A DNA stretch of 64,000 nt from Perognathus longimembris pacificus (lineage: Eukaryota > Chordata > Mammalia > Rodentia > Heteromyidae). The position numbers were made by a program, and so were the translations under genes. How positions within the stretch are numbered: the first letter of the stretch is position 1; the number at the start of each line of letters is the position of its first letter. The stretch spans positions 49,469,149-49,533,148 of the forward strand of contig NC_063166.1 in NCBI RefSeq assembly GCF_023159225.1. Reading direction: 5' to 3'. This document shows, in pieces, positions 41,730 through 53,059 of this stretch. The notes beneath the pieces are model-generated. The model did no database searches and was not told the DNA's origin. It saw only the letters and a list, made by a program, of their open reading frames with translations.

Positions 41730-42585
41730 TAGAAATGACTCCATCTACTCAAATCACAATGACTCTCCTCATAGTGCTCCCTCCTAATGATGGCCTCTCT
41801 GATAACAATGACCCTTCTCCAAACATTATCACCTCTACTCATAATGTTCCTTCTAGTCACCAACTCCACAACTCCTCAAAACAGTGCTACTGCTAACACT
41901 GGACACTTTCCACTCAATGTCACCCTTTCTTCACAATGGCCATCTCTGATATCATCTATTCCCAATGCCACTTCCAACCAACCATAACCTCTCTTCACAA
42001 TTCTGTTCTCTCCTGACAATGGCTGTCTCTCCTCAAAATTCCAGCCTCTACCTAAAATAGTCCCTTCTCCACCCAAGAGTTCCCTCTCTTCACAATGAAA
42101 TGATCTGCCCAGGATGCCTTTCCCAATAGACTAGACAGTTTCTTCACAATGTCCTCTTCTGCTCACAATGCCACCTGGCCTAACCATGTCTCCTCTACTT
42201 ACAATGCCTCCTATCCTCACAATGCCTCCTCCTTTCACAACCATTCCTCTGTTACAATGTCTCCTGTCCTTACAATGCCTCCTCCCCTCACAACTATTCC
42301 TCTCCTTATAATGTCTCCTCTCTCACAATTTCTCCTCTCCTCACAAAGACTTCCTCCCCTCACAATGCCTCCTCCTTTCATAGTGCCATCTCACCTCATA
42401 ATGCTTCCTTTCCTCACAATGCCTACTCTCCTCACAATGCCTATTCCTTCACAAATCCCTCCTTTCATCATAATGCCTCCGGTACCCATAATTCCTCCTC
42501 ATCTCTCAGTAACTGCCCTCCCCGCCCCATGTCTCTTCTACTAATAATGTCTCCTGCCCTCACAAAACCTCTCCCCTAACACTGG
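41730..42585. repeat. Degenerate 18-19 bp minisatellite
   Basis: The core 'aatg' or its variants recurs every 17-19 bp; measured starts in the second half are 42203, 42221, 42239, 42256, 42274, 42292, 42310, 42327 and 42345. The consensus by eye is ACAATGCCTCCTCTCCTC. Period is mostly 19 in the first half and 18 in the second; about 45 units. The 131-codon frame at 42149-42544 is open because 18 is a multiple of three and is not called a gene. Confidence 0.85.
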
Positions 42586-42589
42586 AATT

Positions 42590-42768
42590 TGCTGCTCTCA
42601 ATTCTCTTTTCTCTTCTTTATTCATTATTCAGTGTCAAGTATTTTGTTATGGCAATGTAAAAAACCTTTTACATTCCCATTCTGAGGACCTATGTCACTC
42701 TTTGAAATTGCTTTTGGCCAGCAACAATTCCTCCTAAGATAAAAGCTGTAACGCCTGTTTTGGAGCTT
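42590..42768. other. Unassigned non-coding DNA
   Basis: Short gap; T-rich. Confidence 0.3.
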
Positions 42769-42782
42769 GGAAGTGCACTTTT

Positions 42783-43001
42783 CTTTTCTTTTCTTTCTTC
42801 TTTTTTTTTGTGCCAGTTCTGGGGCTTAAACTCAGGGCCTGAGTACTGTTCCCGGCTTCGTTTTGCTCAAGAATAGCACTCTGCCACTTGAGCGACAGCG
42901 CCACTTCTGGCTTTTTCTATATATGTGGTGCTGAGGAATCGAACTCAGGGCTTCATGTATGTAAGGCAGGCACTCTACCATTAGGCCATATTCCCAGCCC
43001 A
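42783..43001 (-). mobile_element. IDL-Geo SINE, full length
   Basis: Antisense: T-rich tail, right half 'gtgccagttctggggcttaa', 'ttgctcaagaatagcactct', ID-like half 'gtggtgctgaggaatcgaac', end 'ggccatattcccagccc'. Target-site duplication gaagtgcactttt at 42770-42782 and 43002-43014 is perfect. Confidence 0.95.
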
Positions 43002-43014
43002 GAAGTGCACTTTT

Positions 43015-43885
43015 GACTGAATATTTCTCACACCAGCCATTCCATACTGGAAGTTGTATATTATTTCTCATCTCCCTATTTACCTTGCAAATAACTATAG
43101 GTAATTTAAGAGTGTCTTAATTCAAACTTAAAAAGAAGGTCTCTAGCCTGCATTTTGAAAGCAATCAAGAGAAAAAAAACAATCAGCATAAGGTTGAGGG
43201 TCAAGAACTAGATGGAAGTTAAAACTTGGTTTGGCTCTGCAGTGCCTGCTTCTGCCAATGAGCAACGAGTAAATACATCTTTATGAAATCAGCAAATGCT
43301 TAACTTAATGGATCAGACTCATATGTCTCATTTAATAGTGTACTTCTATTGTATCTACAAATTACCATAGTCTTTCAATTGTAAGTACATTTCTCACTGC
43401 ACTTGTTCAGATCAGGCATTTATTGGTGCCACAAAATATCACCTAACACCAAGTGGCTGCCATCGGGCTGAGAGAAATGATGACACATGCAGCCCTTTCT
43501 GTCATGTCCTGTTCTCTCTCCCCCAGAAGAGTCAAAAAGTTCACACACCTCTTGCTACTGGAAGCACATTCACCATCACAATTGTTTCTAATCATTGAGA
43601 ATTAAGGAGAAAGTGAAACCCTCATGATTACAGATACTTTCAAATGGGATATGTTTTCACAAATGCTATTTGGTGGTTCATAGAGGCATGTATTGGGGGT
43701 GGGGGTAGAGGTGGCAGCAGCAGTAGTACTAGTAATTAGCATAAAATAAAATTGAGTTTCTGATGTAGAAAGATCTCTCTCAGGTTGCCACTAGTTACTA
43801 ATGTTAGTACACTTTATAATATTCATTTAATTCACACCCACAATGAGTCTAATACTCTGAGACATTTTATTACTTTAAAAAATTG
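43015..43885. other. Unassigned non-coding DNA
   Basis: No repeat or exon recognised; AT-rich ends and a short GGT/GCA-rich patch near 43690-43725. Confidence 0.3.
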
Positions 43886-43891
43886 TTAATT

Positions 43892-44128
43892 TAGCTGGGC
43901 ATTGGTGGCTCATGACTGTAAACCTAGAAACTCAGGAGGCTGAGATCTGAGGACTGCAGTTTGAAGCCACCCCAGGCCAAAAAAAAAAAAAAAAAGTCCC
44001 TATGAGACTCTTATCTCCAATTAACTACTCAAGAACTGGAAATGGCACTGTGGCTCAGATGGTAGAGCACCAGCCTTTAGTACAAAGAGGCTCAAGGACA
44101 GCACCCAGGCCCTGAATTCAAGCCCCAC

Positions 44129-44130
<2 letters not shown>
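43892..44130 (+). mobile_element. B1-composite SINE with internal poly-A
   Basis: Head 'gctgggcattggtggctcat', right half 'gtggctcagatggtagagca' and 'ctgaattcaagccccacaac'. An internal A-run of about 18 at 43979-43996 replaces the usual 'ggcaggaa' just before the linker. Confidence 0.9.

Positions 44131-44193
<63 letters not shown>
44131..44193. repeat. (CT)n(CA)n compound microsatellite
   Basis: CT units at 44131-44163 then CA units to 44193, in place of the A-tail of the preceding SINE. Confidence 0.95.
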
Positions 44194-44195
<2 letters not shown>

Positions 44196-44199
44196 GTGT

Positions 44200-44760
44200 C
44201 TGTTAATTCATTTATATGCTGAGCCCTTAAGGACAGTAGAAAATCGATCTTTCTTTGTGAGGAACATTTACTAGCTTGTAAATGTCTTCGGTTAGTAGAA
44301 AAGGTCAGCAATAAAAACCTGAAAACGTTTTAATGCCAAAATCATGACCTTCTCTGCTACCAGGGCAGATGGATACTGAAATCTCTAGATGCTTAACAGT
44401 GGGTAGCTAGACAGAGTAGGTATACCTAACAGTAGGTATCTAGGCAGGCTGGAATCTTGTCATCTTCCTTGTGGATAGGAGAGGGGTGGAAGCAAATAGT
44501 ACCCCATCCAACCCTCCCATACACATCACATCACATTGTTCAGACTGCATGCTAAGCCTGCCAAGAATACTTACTTGAGACTTTTTTTTTCAGATCTCTA
44601 GTTTCCTAAGATTGTTTCACCATGGGAGGAGCCAGAACACTTGGGGATCTATATCCTTCAAGAAAAGCCATCAGTCAATGTAGCTTTCTGATACACTACC
44701 AAAAATCTTGGACAATCAACTTTAGAAACGGTTCTCTCTCATATGTGAAAGATAGAACTA
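44200..44760. other. Unassigned non-coding DNA
   Basis: Nothing recognised. Confidence 0.3.
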
Positions 44761-44764
44761 ATTT

Positions 44765-45158
44765 TAAATGTACAAGTAAACACATACAAGGTTGTATGCA
44801 AGCATATATGCAAATGTATCAACCAGAGTATGGTATATGCAGGAGAGAATTCCAAGAGTGTAATTCCAGAGAAAAATGAATTCACAATCTAAGGAAAAAA
44901 TGAATACCAGAAAACTGGCACTCAAAAGGTATGGGTGGAGGGAGGTCAAAAGGAGGGGACAGAGGAATGACGAGAAGAAGGGGGAGAATGCAGTCATAAT
45001 ACTCAATACATAACCTATGAAAGGAGATGGTTTGGGAAGGATGGAGAGAATGATTAAAGGGTTGTCACCAACAAAGAGACATACTTACAATGAACTTGTT
45101 AAATGATAACTCTTTTGTATAACTACTTATAGATAAAAATGTAATTTTTAAAAAAGGA
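44765..45158 (+). mobile_element. L1-type 3' UTR, lineage B (longest copy)
   Basis: 'gtatgcaagcatatatgcaa', 'tatggtatatgcaggagaga', a G-rich purine tract at 44926-44990, then 'actcttttgtataactactt' and A-rich tail. Order matches the 25.43-kb copy. Confidence 0.6.
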
Positions 45159-45169
45159 AAGCCTATTTT

Positions 45170-45480
45170 CTCTCACATTTTAGAGGTTTTTAATAGAAGG
45201 TCGGTTGGCCTTATGACTCTTAGGCCTGTGGCCAATTGGTACCTCATGATGGGAGCCTATGGTAAAACACTTGTCACCTCCTGACAACTGGAAAGTGGAA
45301 ATAGAGAGGAAGAGGAGGGGCTAAGGTCTCCCATGATCTCCCTGAAATAAACTTAAGACCTCCATCAGATCCCACTAACTAAATGTCCCACCACCTCCCA
45401 GTAACCCCATGTTAAGGGCCAAGACTTTAATACAAGGTCTTTTAAGGAAACTTAAGGAACAAACTATGACAGCCAATGAC
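45170..45480 (-). mobile_element. MaLR-like LTR, antisense
   Basis: 'tctctcacattttagaggtt', 'cttaggcctgtggccaattg', 'aagactttaatacaaggtct' follow the antisense of an LTR type also seen at 22.17 kb (antisense) and, in sense, near 46.3 kb. Confidence 0.6.
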
Positions 45481-45484
45481 TGAG

Positions 45485-46290
45485 AAAAGTCAATGACAAT
45501 TGACTGCTGCTTTCTCATGGCTCTGAGCTCTAGCTGCCCTCTGTTGTAATAACACACCACTTGTATTTCTCCTCTTCCCTGACTACATTTCTGGGGTCAT
45601 CTCCCAAACTAACTGCAAGTCACCACCCTTCACTTGAATGATCTTCCCCCAAAGACTGTGCTAATGCCCACGTAAGGTTTTCCTAGGGCAGAGAAAGAAG
45701 CCATGAAAAGCACAACCATTCCAAATTCTCACCATGAAAATACTGGAGAGGTTTTAAAGGTGTACTAGGAGTTTTCTATGGGCAGAAGGTAAAACCAGCC
45801 TCTCTCAGAAAGACCAGCTGGAACATGCCTGGATGTCTTCTATGTGACCTTATAAAAGAGCTGCCTTCCCAAAGTGGAAAGAATGCCAGAATTCTATTGC
45901 TACCCTTTAAATATGACTAAAAGCACATTTTCTGAGAAATGAAAATCATCAAGAAGTTTAAAGAACCCAAGAGTATTAAGAGCATTGTGTATAATGAGGT
46001 CTGTCTCAGCCCAACAACAGTAACTAAAAACCACCCAAGATTCTGAGAGTCACGTCTCCATCAACTGTGTTCATGAAGCAAGCTACAGACTCTTCTCAGG
46101 TAGCTCTGACAAATGAGCCTCAATAACAATCATTATTCCAGAGAGTCATCATTGACATTTTCCCCTCTAAGGCACAGAAAATGGAATCTCGAGTCACATA
46201 AGCAAGTAAGGTTCTCTTCAGCTTAGAATAACTCCACAGCAATCTTTCTAATGAGCTTCCTCTGCTTGTAGAGCTTAGAAAACAGGATCC
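45485..46290. other. Unassigned non-coding DNA
   Basis: No family or exon recognised. Confidence 0.3.
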
Positions 46291-46304
46291 AAATTTATGA
46301 AATG

Positions 46305-46710
46305 GTTGTGGTTAGGATCCTATAAGTTCATGTGTTGCAAGCTTGTCTCAGTGTAGCAGTATTGAGAAGCAATGGGACCTTTTAGAGACCTTTTAATTCC
46401 TGGTGGAAGGAATTAATGTGGTTCTCTTGGGACTCTGGCTGACTGTTATGAAAGGATTGTTACCCAAAAAATGTGAACCCAATCCCTAAATTACTCTGTG
46501 GCTTCCAGTCTCCTCATATGATCACTTGCATATGCTACCGCCCTGAAACCATCTATTATGACTGTAATGTGACATAGCCATGGGGACCTTCATCAGAGCT
46601 GGTACCAACCTATTTAGATTTTTACCCTCTATGACTATGAACACTAAATAACCTTTCCTTTCTATAAAGCATTCTGTCTCAGGCATAACATTATAGCAGC
46701 AGAAAACATC
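46305..46710 (+). mobile_element. MaLR-like LTR
   Basis: 'ggttaggatcctataagttc', 'ttcatgtgttgcaagcttgt', 'ctaaataacctttcctttct' and 'cattatagcagcagaaaaca' give the start-to-end order of this LTR type. No internal region. Confidence 0.65.
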
Positions 46711-46714
46711 AAAG

Positions 46715-47145
46715 AAAGTAAACTAAGAAAATATCTCCAAAGAGAGCAACAAGATCAATATTGATATTTCATGAGGTGTCACTGAAATACAAGCGCAAAG
46801 CCTATGGAGAAAATGGGATGTTCAGAAATGCTTGTGTATGTCCACACATGTAAATATCACAGTGGTCCACCCACAATGACTGACACAAATGTAAGGAGAA
46901 CTTCAGAGAAATGATGGGGGCACCATGTTTTAAAAGCCCCTTTCCATTGTGACCAATTTGGAAAATATAAATAAAAATGCAGAGCATTTGAAGAACTACA
47001 AGGGCATACTTATTAATAACTGTCATTTTTATTTACCAGAGAATGTATGCTTTATAAATACTCATGAAACCTAGTAAGAAATGATTATATTTTAAGCCAA
47101 AGAGCATATCAATAAATTCCAAAATATAGAAAAGCTTGAAGCCTC
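46715..47145. other. Unassigned non-coding DNA
   Basis: AT-rich; nothing recognised. Confidence 0.3.
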
Positions 47146-47148
47146 AAA

Positions 47149-47363
47149 TTTCTTTTCTTCCCTTCTTCCCTTCTTCCTTTCCTTCCTTCCTTCTTTCCTT
47201 CCTTCCTTCTTTCCTTCCTTCCTTTTCCTCCCTCTCTCCCTCCCTCCCTCCTTTCCTTCCTTCCTTCCTTCCTTCCTTCCTTCCTTCCTTCCTTCCTTCC
47301 TCCCTCCCTCCCTCCCTCCCTCCCTCCCTCCCTCCCTCCCTCCCTCCCCGCCTCCCTCTCTTC
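47149..47363. repeat. (CTTC)n/(CCCT)n pyrimidine tract
   Basis: About 215 bp of almost pure pyrimidine on the plus strand: CTTC-type up to about 47300, then CCCT-type to about 47350. Both-strand open frames here (Pro/Ser/Phe and Arg/Glu/Gly-rich) are repeat translations. Confidence 0.95.
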
Positions 47364-47556
47364 TTTGTTATCTCTGAGCTCTTTTGCTCAAAGCTAGCTG
47401 TTTGAGCCACAGCACCACTTTCGGTTTTCTGGTGGGTAACTGGAGATAAGAGTCTCATAAACTTTCCTGCCAGACTGGCTTTAAATAGTGATTTGCAGAT
47501 CTCAGCTTCCTGGGGAGCTAGGATTACAGGCCTGAGCCACCAGCACCCAGCCTTTC
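47364..47556 (-). mobile_element. B1-composite SINE, antisense
   Basis: Right half partly lost ('ctgagctcttttgctcaaag', 'tgagccacagcaccactttc'), linker 'ggagataagagtctcataaa', B1 head 'ggggagctaggattacaggc'. The pyrimidine tract replaces its tail and part of the right half. Confidence 0.85.
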
Positions 47557-47559
47557 TTT

Positions 47560-47745
47560 CATATTTTTGGTGTTGCTGGAGTTTGAACTCACAGCCTCTT
47601 ATTTACCAGGAAGGTGCCATCCCCTCAGCTTTTTTTCGGATTTAGTTGTTTTTCAGGTGAAATCTCATGTATTTTTTTTTCCAGGCTGGTTTGAACAGTG
47701 ACCCTTCTGCCTGTGCCTTTCATGTAGATGGGATGACCATTATAT
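47560..47745 (-). mobile_element. B1 plus ID-like dimer, antisense, diverged
   Basis: ID-like end 'gctggagtttgaactcacag' at 47575-47640 followed by a B1-like part 'ccaggctggtttgaacagtg' at 47683-47745. It differs from the Geo-type right half, so it may be an older B1-ID dimer. Confidence 0.55.
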
Positions 47746-47799
47746 CTAACTATTCTGTTGCGAGGTTTCACAACAAAGTCTATGCTTTCTAAACTAGCA

Positions 47800-48125
47800 T
47801 GATGGTTATTTCATGTGTCAACTTGACCACACAGGGGCTGATATTTTGTTCTGACTGTGTCTCTGAGACCTTTCTGAATGAGATTAGTATTGGAATTTGG
47901 TCGCTAAAGAAGCAGGTAGCCCTTCTCACTGTAGGTGAACATCATCTAATCTGTTGAAGACTTGAACAGAACAACACAACAAGGGAAGGGAAAAATTCCT
48001 TTTTGTTTCTCTTTGGCCAAAGGCTGGAAGCTGGAATATTGTTCTGCTCTTGCTCTGCTCCTTGAACTGGAACTTCCACCAACAGCTCTCCTGATTCTCA
48101 GCCCTTAGCAACAGATTGGATCTCA
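47800..48125 (+). mobile_element. ERVL-type LTR, MLT2-like
   Basis: Starts 'tgatggttatttcatgtgtc' with 'aacttgacc' following, then 'gactgtgtctctgagacctt', 'catctaatctgttgaagact' and 'ccaccaacagctctcctgat'. The clearest MLT2-like start in the window. 3' end is truncated. Confidence 0.75.
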
Positions 48126-48129
48126 TCAT

Positions 48130-49285
48130 CAATATCTATGTTCTCAAGCACAGTGGTCCTCTTTCCTGGGGAAACCTGAACAGTGCAACTAGAAATTAAA
48201 ATTCACTCATCCTCTTCTCTGTCACCAACCTAACCACTTGAAATTAAAATATCAATAATTTAAAAAGTACTTCTCAAGTCACACTAAAAATAATAACTAC
48301 ATTTATGGCTTTCCTATAAGATAAAGACAATAAAAATACTACTTGTGAGTCCAGAATAATAGGGAAAAAAAAACTAATGGCCCTAAATGTTGTTAGTAAT
48401 GAAGAAACTTGTTTAAAAATGAATTCACTGAAAGGTATTCAAGAATGTGGAAAATGTACAACAAAATGAACCAAAGGAAGTTAGAGGAAAGAATTTCTAA
48501 ACATCAAAGTAATCATTACCTAATTTAAATGCAAACAAAAATATTCACATAAGCAAATAGTAGGATGGATAAATAAAACCAAGGTCTACTTCAAGGATAG
48601 ACCAATAAATAAATAAATCTCTTACACAACTCTTCAGGAAAAATATGAAGAGCCACAGTAAGCAATTCCAAAGGAAATAAGAAATGCAAGGAAGACCCAA
48701 AACTTTCCATCCACAATTTTTATGGGGGGCTTAGAAATATTTTATTCCAGCCACCTCATCTAACAAAGACAGAAACTTAAGCATATTTTCTCAAGGTTAT
48801 GAGATAATTACTTGGAAGTTCTGCATGAAATAGATTAACTCTTAAGTGACAAATTTATTTGGAAAAGAGATAAACTTATAGGTCCCAGACTTAATAATTT
48901 TTTTGGTTTGATAAAAATTGTATTTTCAAAGTATATATGTTATATATTTAAATGTCAACTGAGTGCATTTTAAAATTGAATGTGCTTGCTAAATGTCTAA
49001 TTGCTGATTCATTCCTTGCTAATAGCTATTATATTTCTTTGTATTAACTTACCAAAAGCTTTAATTCAAGTAAGGACAATTTTTCTACATATATGAATTT
49101 TACCCCCAGTGTTTCCAAACCAAGAAGAACTTGATGCTCTTAAGGAAATCATAAATTATGACAATTTTCTCCAAAAGAGATTAAACCCAAATTGAAAAAT
49201 TACCACAGTAGACACTGGAAAGTTTCTCAAAAACTTCTTTTCAAAAAGTACTATATGTAAGAGTTGTTTTTTGTTTGTTTGTGTT
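48130..49285. other. Unassigned AT-rich non-coding DNA
   Basis: Possibly includes decayed L1 coding sequence around 48400-48620, but no phrase is clear enough to call. No exon recognised. Confidence 0.3.
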
Positions 49286-49289
49286 GTTT

Positions 49290-49448
49290 TGTGCTCTATT
49301 ACTTGAACCACAGAACCGTTTTCCTGTGACTAATTGGAAATAGGTACCTCATGGACTTTCCTGCCAGGGTTGGCTTCAAACCACAATCCTCAGATATCCG
49401 TCTCCTGAGTAGCTAGGATTACAGGCATGAGCCACTGGCACCCAGCTT
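49290..49448 (-). mobile_element. B1-composite SINE, antisense, partial right half
   Basis: 'ttacttgaaccacagaaccg', linker 'ggaaataggtacctcatgga', B1 head 'tctcctgagtagctaggatt' and 'gccactggcacccagctt'. Confidence 0.85.
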
Positions 49449-49449
49449 A

Positions 49450-49785
49450 TGTGTAAGTGGTTTTTGTTTTGTTTTTTTTTAAGTTTCCTAATGTTTAAGG
49501 AATAATTAATTTCTTTAATAATCTTCAGAATTACTTGCTTTATGAGACTGTGAGAAAGTAGTGAGAGGTAAGAAATCACTCAGGAAAAAAGAAAAATAGC
49601 TAATTTCACATATAAGTACAAAGTACAAAATAGTAATACAATATCAGCACACTGAATCTGGCATTATATTAAAACTCATATTTTTATCAGGTAGAGTTGT
49701 TTTCAGGATCAAAATGCTTTTAGCCTATTACAGTAATTCATCAGAAAGATAAAGAAATATTTTTTAAAGAATTTTGAAAATCCAT
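49450..49785. other. Unassigned non-coding DNA
   Basis: AT-rich; nothing recognised. Confidence 0.3.
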
Positions 49786-49794
49786 GGTAAGTTC

Positions 49795-49918
49795 AAAGTC
49801 CACTTGTTTTAGAAGCCTTGCTATGTAGCCCAGGCAGGTCTCAAACTCATAATCCTCCTTTCCCAATCTCTCTAAATGCTCAAATTACAGGCTGCCCTAC
49901 CCATCATGCACATCCTGC
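49795..49918 (-). mobile_element. B1 SINE monomer, antisense
   Basis: 'cttgctatgtagcccaggca' and 'tctcaaactcataatcctcc' are the antisense B1 middle; the head is diverged. No tRNA-like half. Confidence 0.8.
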
Positions 49919-50039
49919 TCTTATTCAAAATGCTTATGTATTATGAGATAGGACATGGAACTCACTCCTATGTATTTTATAGATGCTGAGCTATTTGTCA
50001 GTAGTAATTTCTATCACTCTATCACATTCTAAAAATGGT

Positions 50040-50308
50040 CCTTTTTAAAAATTTTTATTGTCAAACTGATGTACAGAGAGGTTACAGTTTCATACGTTAG
50101 GCATTGGATACATTTCTTGTACTGTTTGTTAACTCCTCCCTCACTCCCTCCTCCCCCTCCCCCTTTCCCGTTCCCCCCATGAGTTTGTTCAGTAGATTTA
50201 CACTAAACAGTTTTGCAAGTATTGTTTTTGTAATCGTTTGTCTTTTTTACCCTGTGATTGTCGATTTTGGTATTCCCTTTCAGTTTCCTAATTCTAATAC
50301 CAGTTTGC
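50040..50308 (-). mobile_element. 5'-truncated L1, 3' UTR lineage A, antisense
   Basis: 'gtcaaactgatgtacagaga', 'ggttacagtttcatacgtta', C-rich tract 50128-50180, 'cagttttgcaagtattgttt' and 'ttctaataccagtttgcc'. Mirrors the forward copy at 24.6-24.97 kb closely. Confidence 0.8.
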
Positions 50309-50309
50309 C

Positions 50310-51235
50310 ATGAGTAGAGGGCCCACCTCAAGTTAATGGTATCCAAGCTTAAGTCGCACCATGTGAGAACTCGAAAAAGGATTTTCAAAATACTAGTCTG
50401 TGCTCTGACAACAACAAAACCCAACAGAGTGGCCAATTCTTTTTTCCTCCCCGCCTTTACAATTAATTAGAAGTACTTGCCTATTTACTCATGGTACACA
50501 CTTCCACAAAGGACTCAAATGACATAACAACCAAAGAATATGGGTGATGGTATTATCCAAATATACTCAAAAAGATATTGTGTCCTTTCTTTTTTGGTGG
50601 TCATAATTTTGGAATGGGAGAAATGGTAAAGAGATACTGTGCCAAAAAGGGAGATACAGTTGTTAAAAATGAAATACATTCCATTTGATAGGGTAGAAAA
50701 AGAAAAATGAGTCACACAGTATTTATTACTAAATATATCAGCCTCTTTATCAGTCAAATTTTTCCTCAAGTATTTAAGCTCTTAGAAGTATCTTTCTCTT
50801 GGATCCTCAAAAAAACTGGAATGGTCAGGAAAAAATAGTGTGGGCAATAGCTACTCCAAAAAAACTCCATAAAAGACAAGCACACACAAGCAAATCCCAG
50901 TTCCATACAGATTTCTAGAGAGTTCTGACCTGATGGTGATGAAAGTCATGTAAAGCTGTTCCCAGAGCTGACATGGTGTGAGAACAGCAAATCTGGGGTA
51001 GGCAGAGGGAAGAGGATGGTAGACCATCTGTGAAAAGTACTGACAGTTTGGGACAGAAGAGTAACCACACAGTTTATTCCCCCCAAAGTGGCCTCTAAAT
51101 CATGCCTTATTTGCCAAGCTTAACTATAAATATGAGTTAACTATAAATATGTCACAGTTCTATGGTGATAAAGTTTCTTTGGTGGACATGTAACTTCAAC
51201 ACTTTTTAATGGGAAAGAGCTTTATAAAATCTATT
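50310..51235. other. Unassigned non-coding DNA
   Basis: No repeat or exon recognised. Confidence 0.3.
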
Positions 51236-51244
51236 TGGGTGCCC

Positions 51245-51492
51245 GGAAGTGTGCACTTGAAAGGAGTAGGGTGGGATCCAGGGGAAAAGGGTAGATGAGA
51301 GGAGAAGATGGGGAGAAAGCAATCAAGAATCCCACGTATATCCTACAAAATTAAGAAAAGTGAAGGGAGATGTGGATAGAGGAGAGATCGATGAGAGGGT
51401 GACATTGATCAAGATGCACTGCATTCATAAACTGCTTTATTAAATGGCAACTCCTTTGTATAACTATTTAAAGATAATTTTAAAAATTAAAG
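51245..51492 (+). mobile_element. L1-type 3' UTR, lineage B
   Basis: G-rich stretch 51265-51325, 'gtgacattgatcaagatgca', 'actcctttgtataactattt' and A-rich tail, as in the 25.4- and 44.8-kb copies. Confidence 0.6.
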
Positions 51493-51499
51493 TGTTTGA

Positions 51500-53035
51500 G
51501 GGTTTGCTCAATTTAAGATGTTTTATGACTAGTTGAAAACTAATGGAGTCTCATTGTGCTCTTCAACCCTATGATCTAGTCTCTCAGTCTAGAAATTTCT
51601 TAGTCTAGAAATTTCCTTAGTCTAAAAATTTCTGGACTTTGAGTCCACACATGTTTCTGGAGAGTATTGGTGAATTATCAGAACGTCTAGCAAGGCGGGG
51701 CTCTGAGAGACGGCTTGTGTACCCTTCCCTGATTGGCATTGCCAACATGAGCCTCTGGATTGATTCGTGGTCTAAAAAATACCTCATGAAGTTGCCTTCT
51801 GAAACATAAAAAAAAAGAAGGCAGACAAAGATGGCAGCCAGTCAGCTTCAGAACTCTTGGAACTAAGTTGTAAGATCGACATGGACAATTCAGAGTTACC
51901 CTAAAGGCAGATGATTTCTAGGGAAGGACTAGTTAGCCTTATCTCTGGCCTAGAGCACTGCCATTTCTGGAGACATTTGAACTAAGAACTCAACTCTGAA
52001 ACACGGGAGGCCAGCTGAGGACAAACTATCCTATGGAACACATTGGCTCTTATCTTTTCTTTGTTCTTCTAGTACAGACCGAAATATGATAAGGAAGGAG
52101 CCAGTTAACCCACTGATGGAATACAATAAGAGGTGGCTGCTTTGATTGAGACAAGAGAATCTTAATCATGTCCTACGAAAGATCAGGAAAAAAAATAAAA
52201 TATAAAACTCCAAACTGACCATTCCCTCGACTTCACTGTCAGGAGAAGGAGGAAAGAGAGGGAGGAGAAAGGAGAGAAGTTCTGTGTAGGCCTTGGATGG
52301 ACTGCTGTTAAGAGTCTAGACTCTTGGGGATTTGAGGCTCAGGATGCAGCCTTTGACTCTGTGGACACCAGATCCTTCATCCACAAAAGTGAAGGTGATG
52401 GAATACACTTTTCATAGGCACGGATGCTCAGCAGCTGAAGGTTGTGAAGTCCATGGCTCATGACCAAATATAGAGTCAGTTTTATGGGGGTATGAAATAG
52501 ACTACATGCTCCAATTCAGAAGTCAGGAGAAGTTAAGACTCCCCCTTTCTCGAAAGAAGCTAGACCAAGAGAAGATGTGGAATTCTTTGCTCCTTTCTCC
52601 CTGGTGCAATGGCATGGCCCTGTACTAGAAAACTAGGCTCTGCATCGAAATTCCTGTCTATACTGGGAAATCTTATAGCCTTAGCTAAGATATGTCTTGC
52701 CTCTGCCCCTGCCTCGCTGTTGCTTGCTGCTTTCACTCTGGAGCTAGAGTTAAATCATGGCTCTCCAGCAGGTCCCTTTGGACTCTTCTTGGGAGAAGCT
52801 GAGTGGACAGAACCACAAGCTTGTTCTTCCTGGAGATTTCTGCTTCCTTGATGGTGTTCCTAATCTGACACCATTCATAAAGGCCACTTTTCTCTTCATT
52901 TGTCTATTGAATTTGCATCTACCATGTTTTGATTTTGTTCTTTTCTCCTTCCTGCCTCCTGATTTCTTATCTTTTAAATTTTTGATTTTTCTTTCTTTGG
53001 GCCATTCCTGCTACATGGACATTGTAATGTATTGA
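51500..53035. other. Unassigned non-coding DNA
   Basis: A short tandem repeat of 'agtctagaaatttct' units lies at 51586-51633. Two forward frames (52609-52851, 52757-53035) show hydrophobic stretches but no recognised domain; not called as genes. Confidence 0.35.
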
Positions 53036-53059
53036 TTTGTCTTGGCAACATACTGCTCT

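Noticed and set aside
42149..42544. 131-codon frame with LTMP-like repeats as a possible repeat protein
   Set aside because: The open frame follows from an 18-bp tandem repeat whose period is a multiple of three; there is no start context or homology.
41730..42585. CRISPR-like array
   Set aside because: Units are 18-19 bp, degenerate and contiguous with no spacers, and the genome is mammalian.
3440..48125. Endogenous retrovirus with coding genes next to the LTR-like elements
   Set aside because: The MLT2- and MaLR-like elements stand alone; no gag-, pol- or env-like frame was seen between or beside them.
48400..48620. Possible decayed L1 coding segment
   Set aside because: AT-rich and suggestive, but no phrase matches clearly enough to call by eye.
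52609..53035. Two overlapping hydrophobic forward frames as a small membrane protein
   Set aside because: The hydrophobicity comes from T-rich DNA; the frames overlap out of register and lack any motif.
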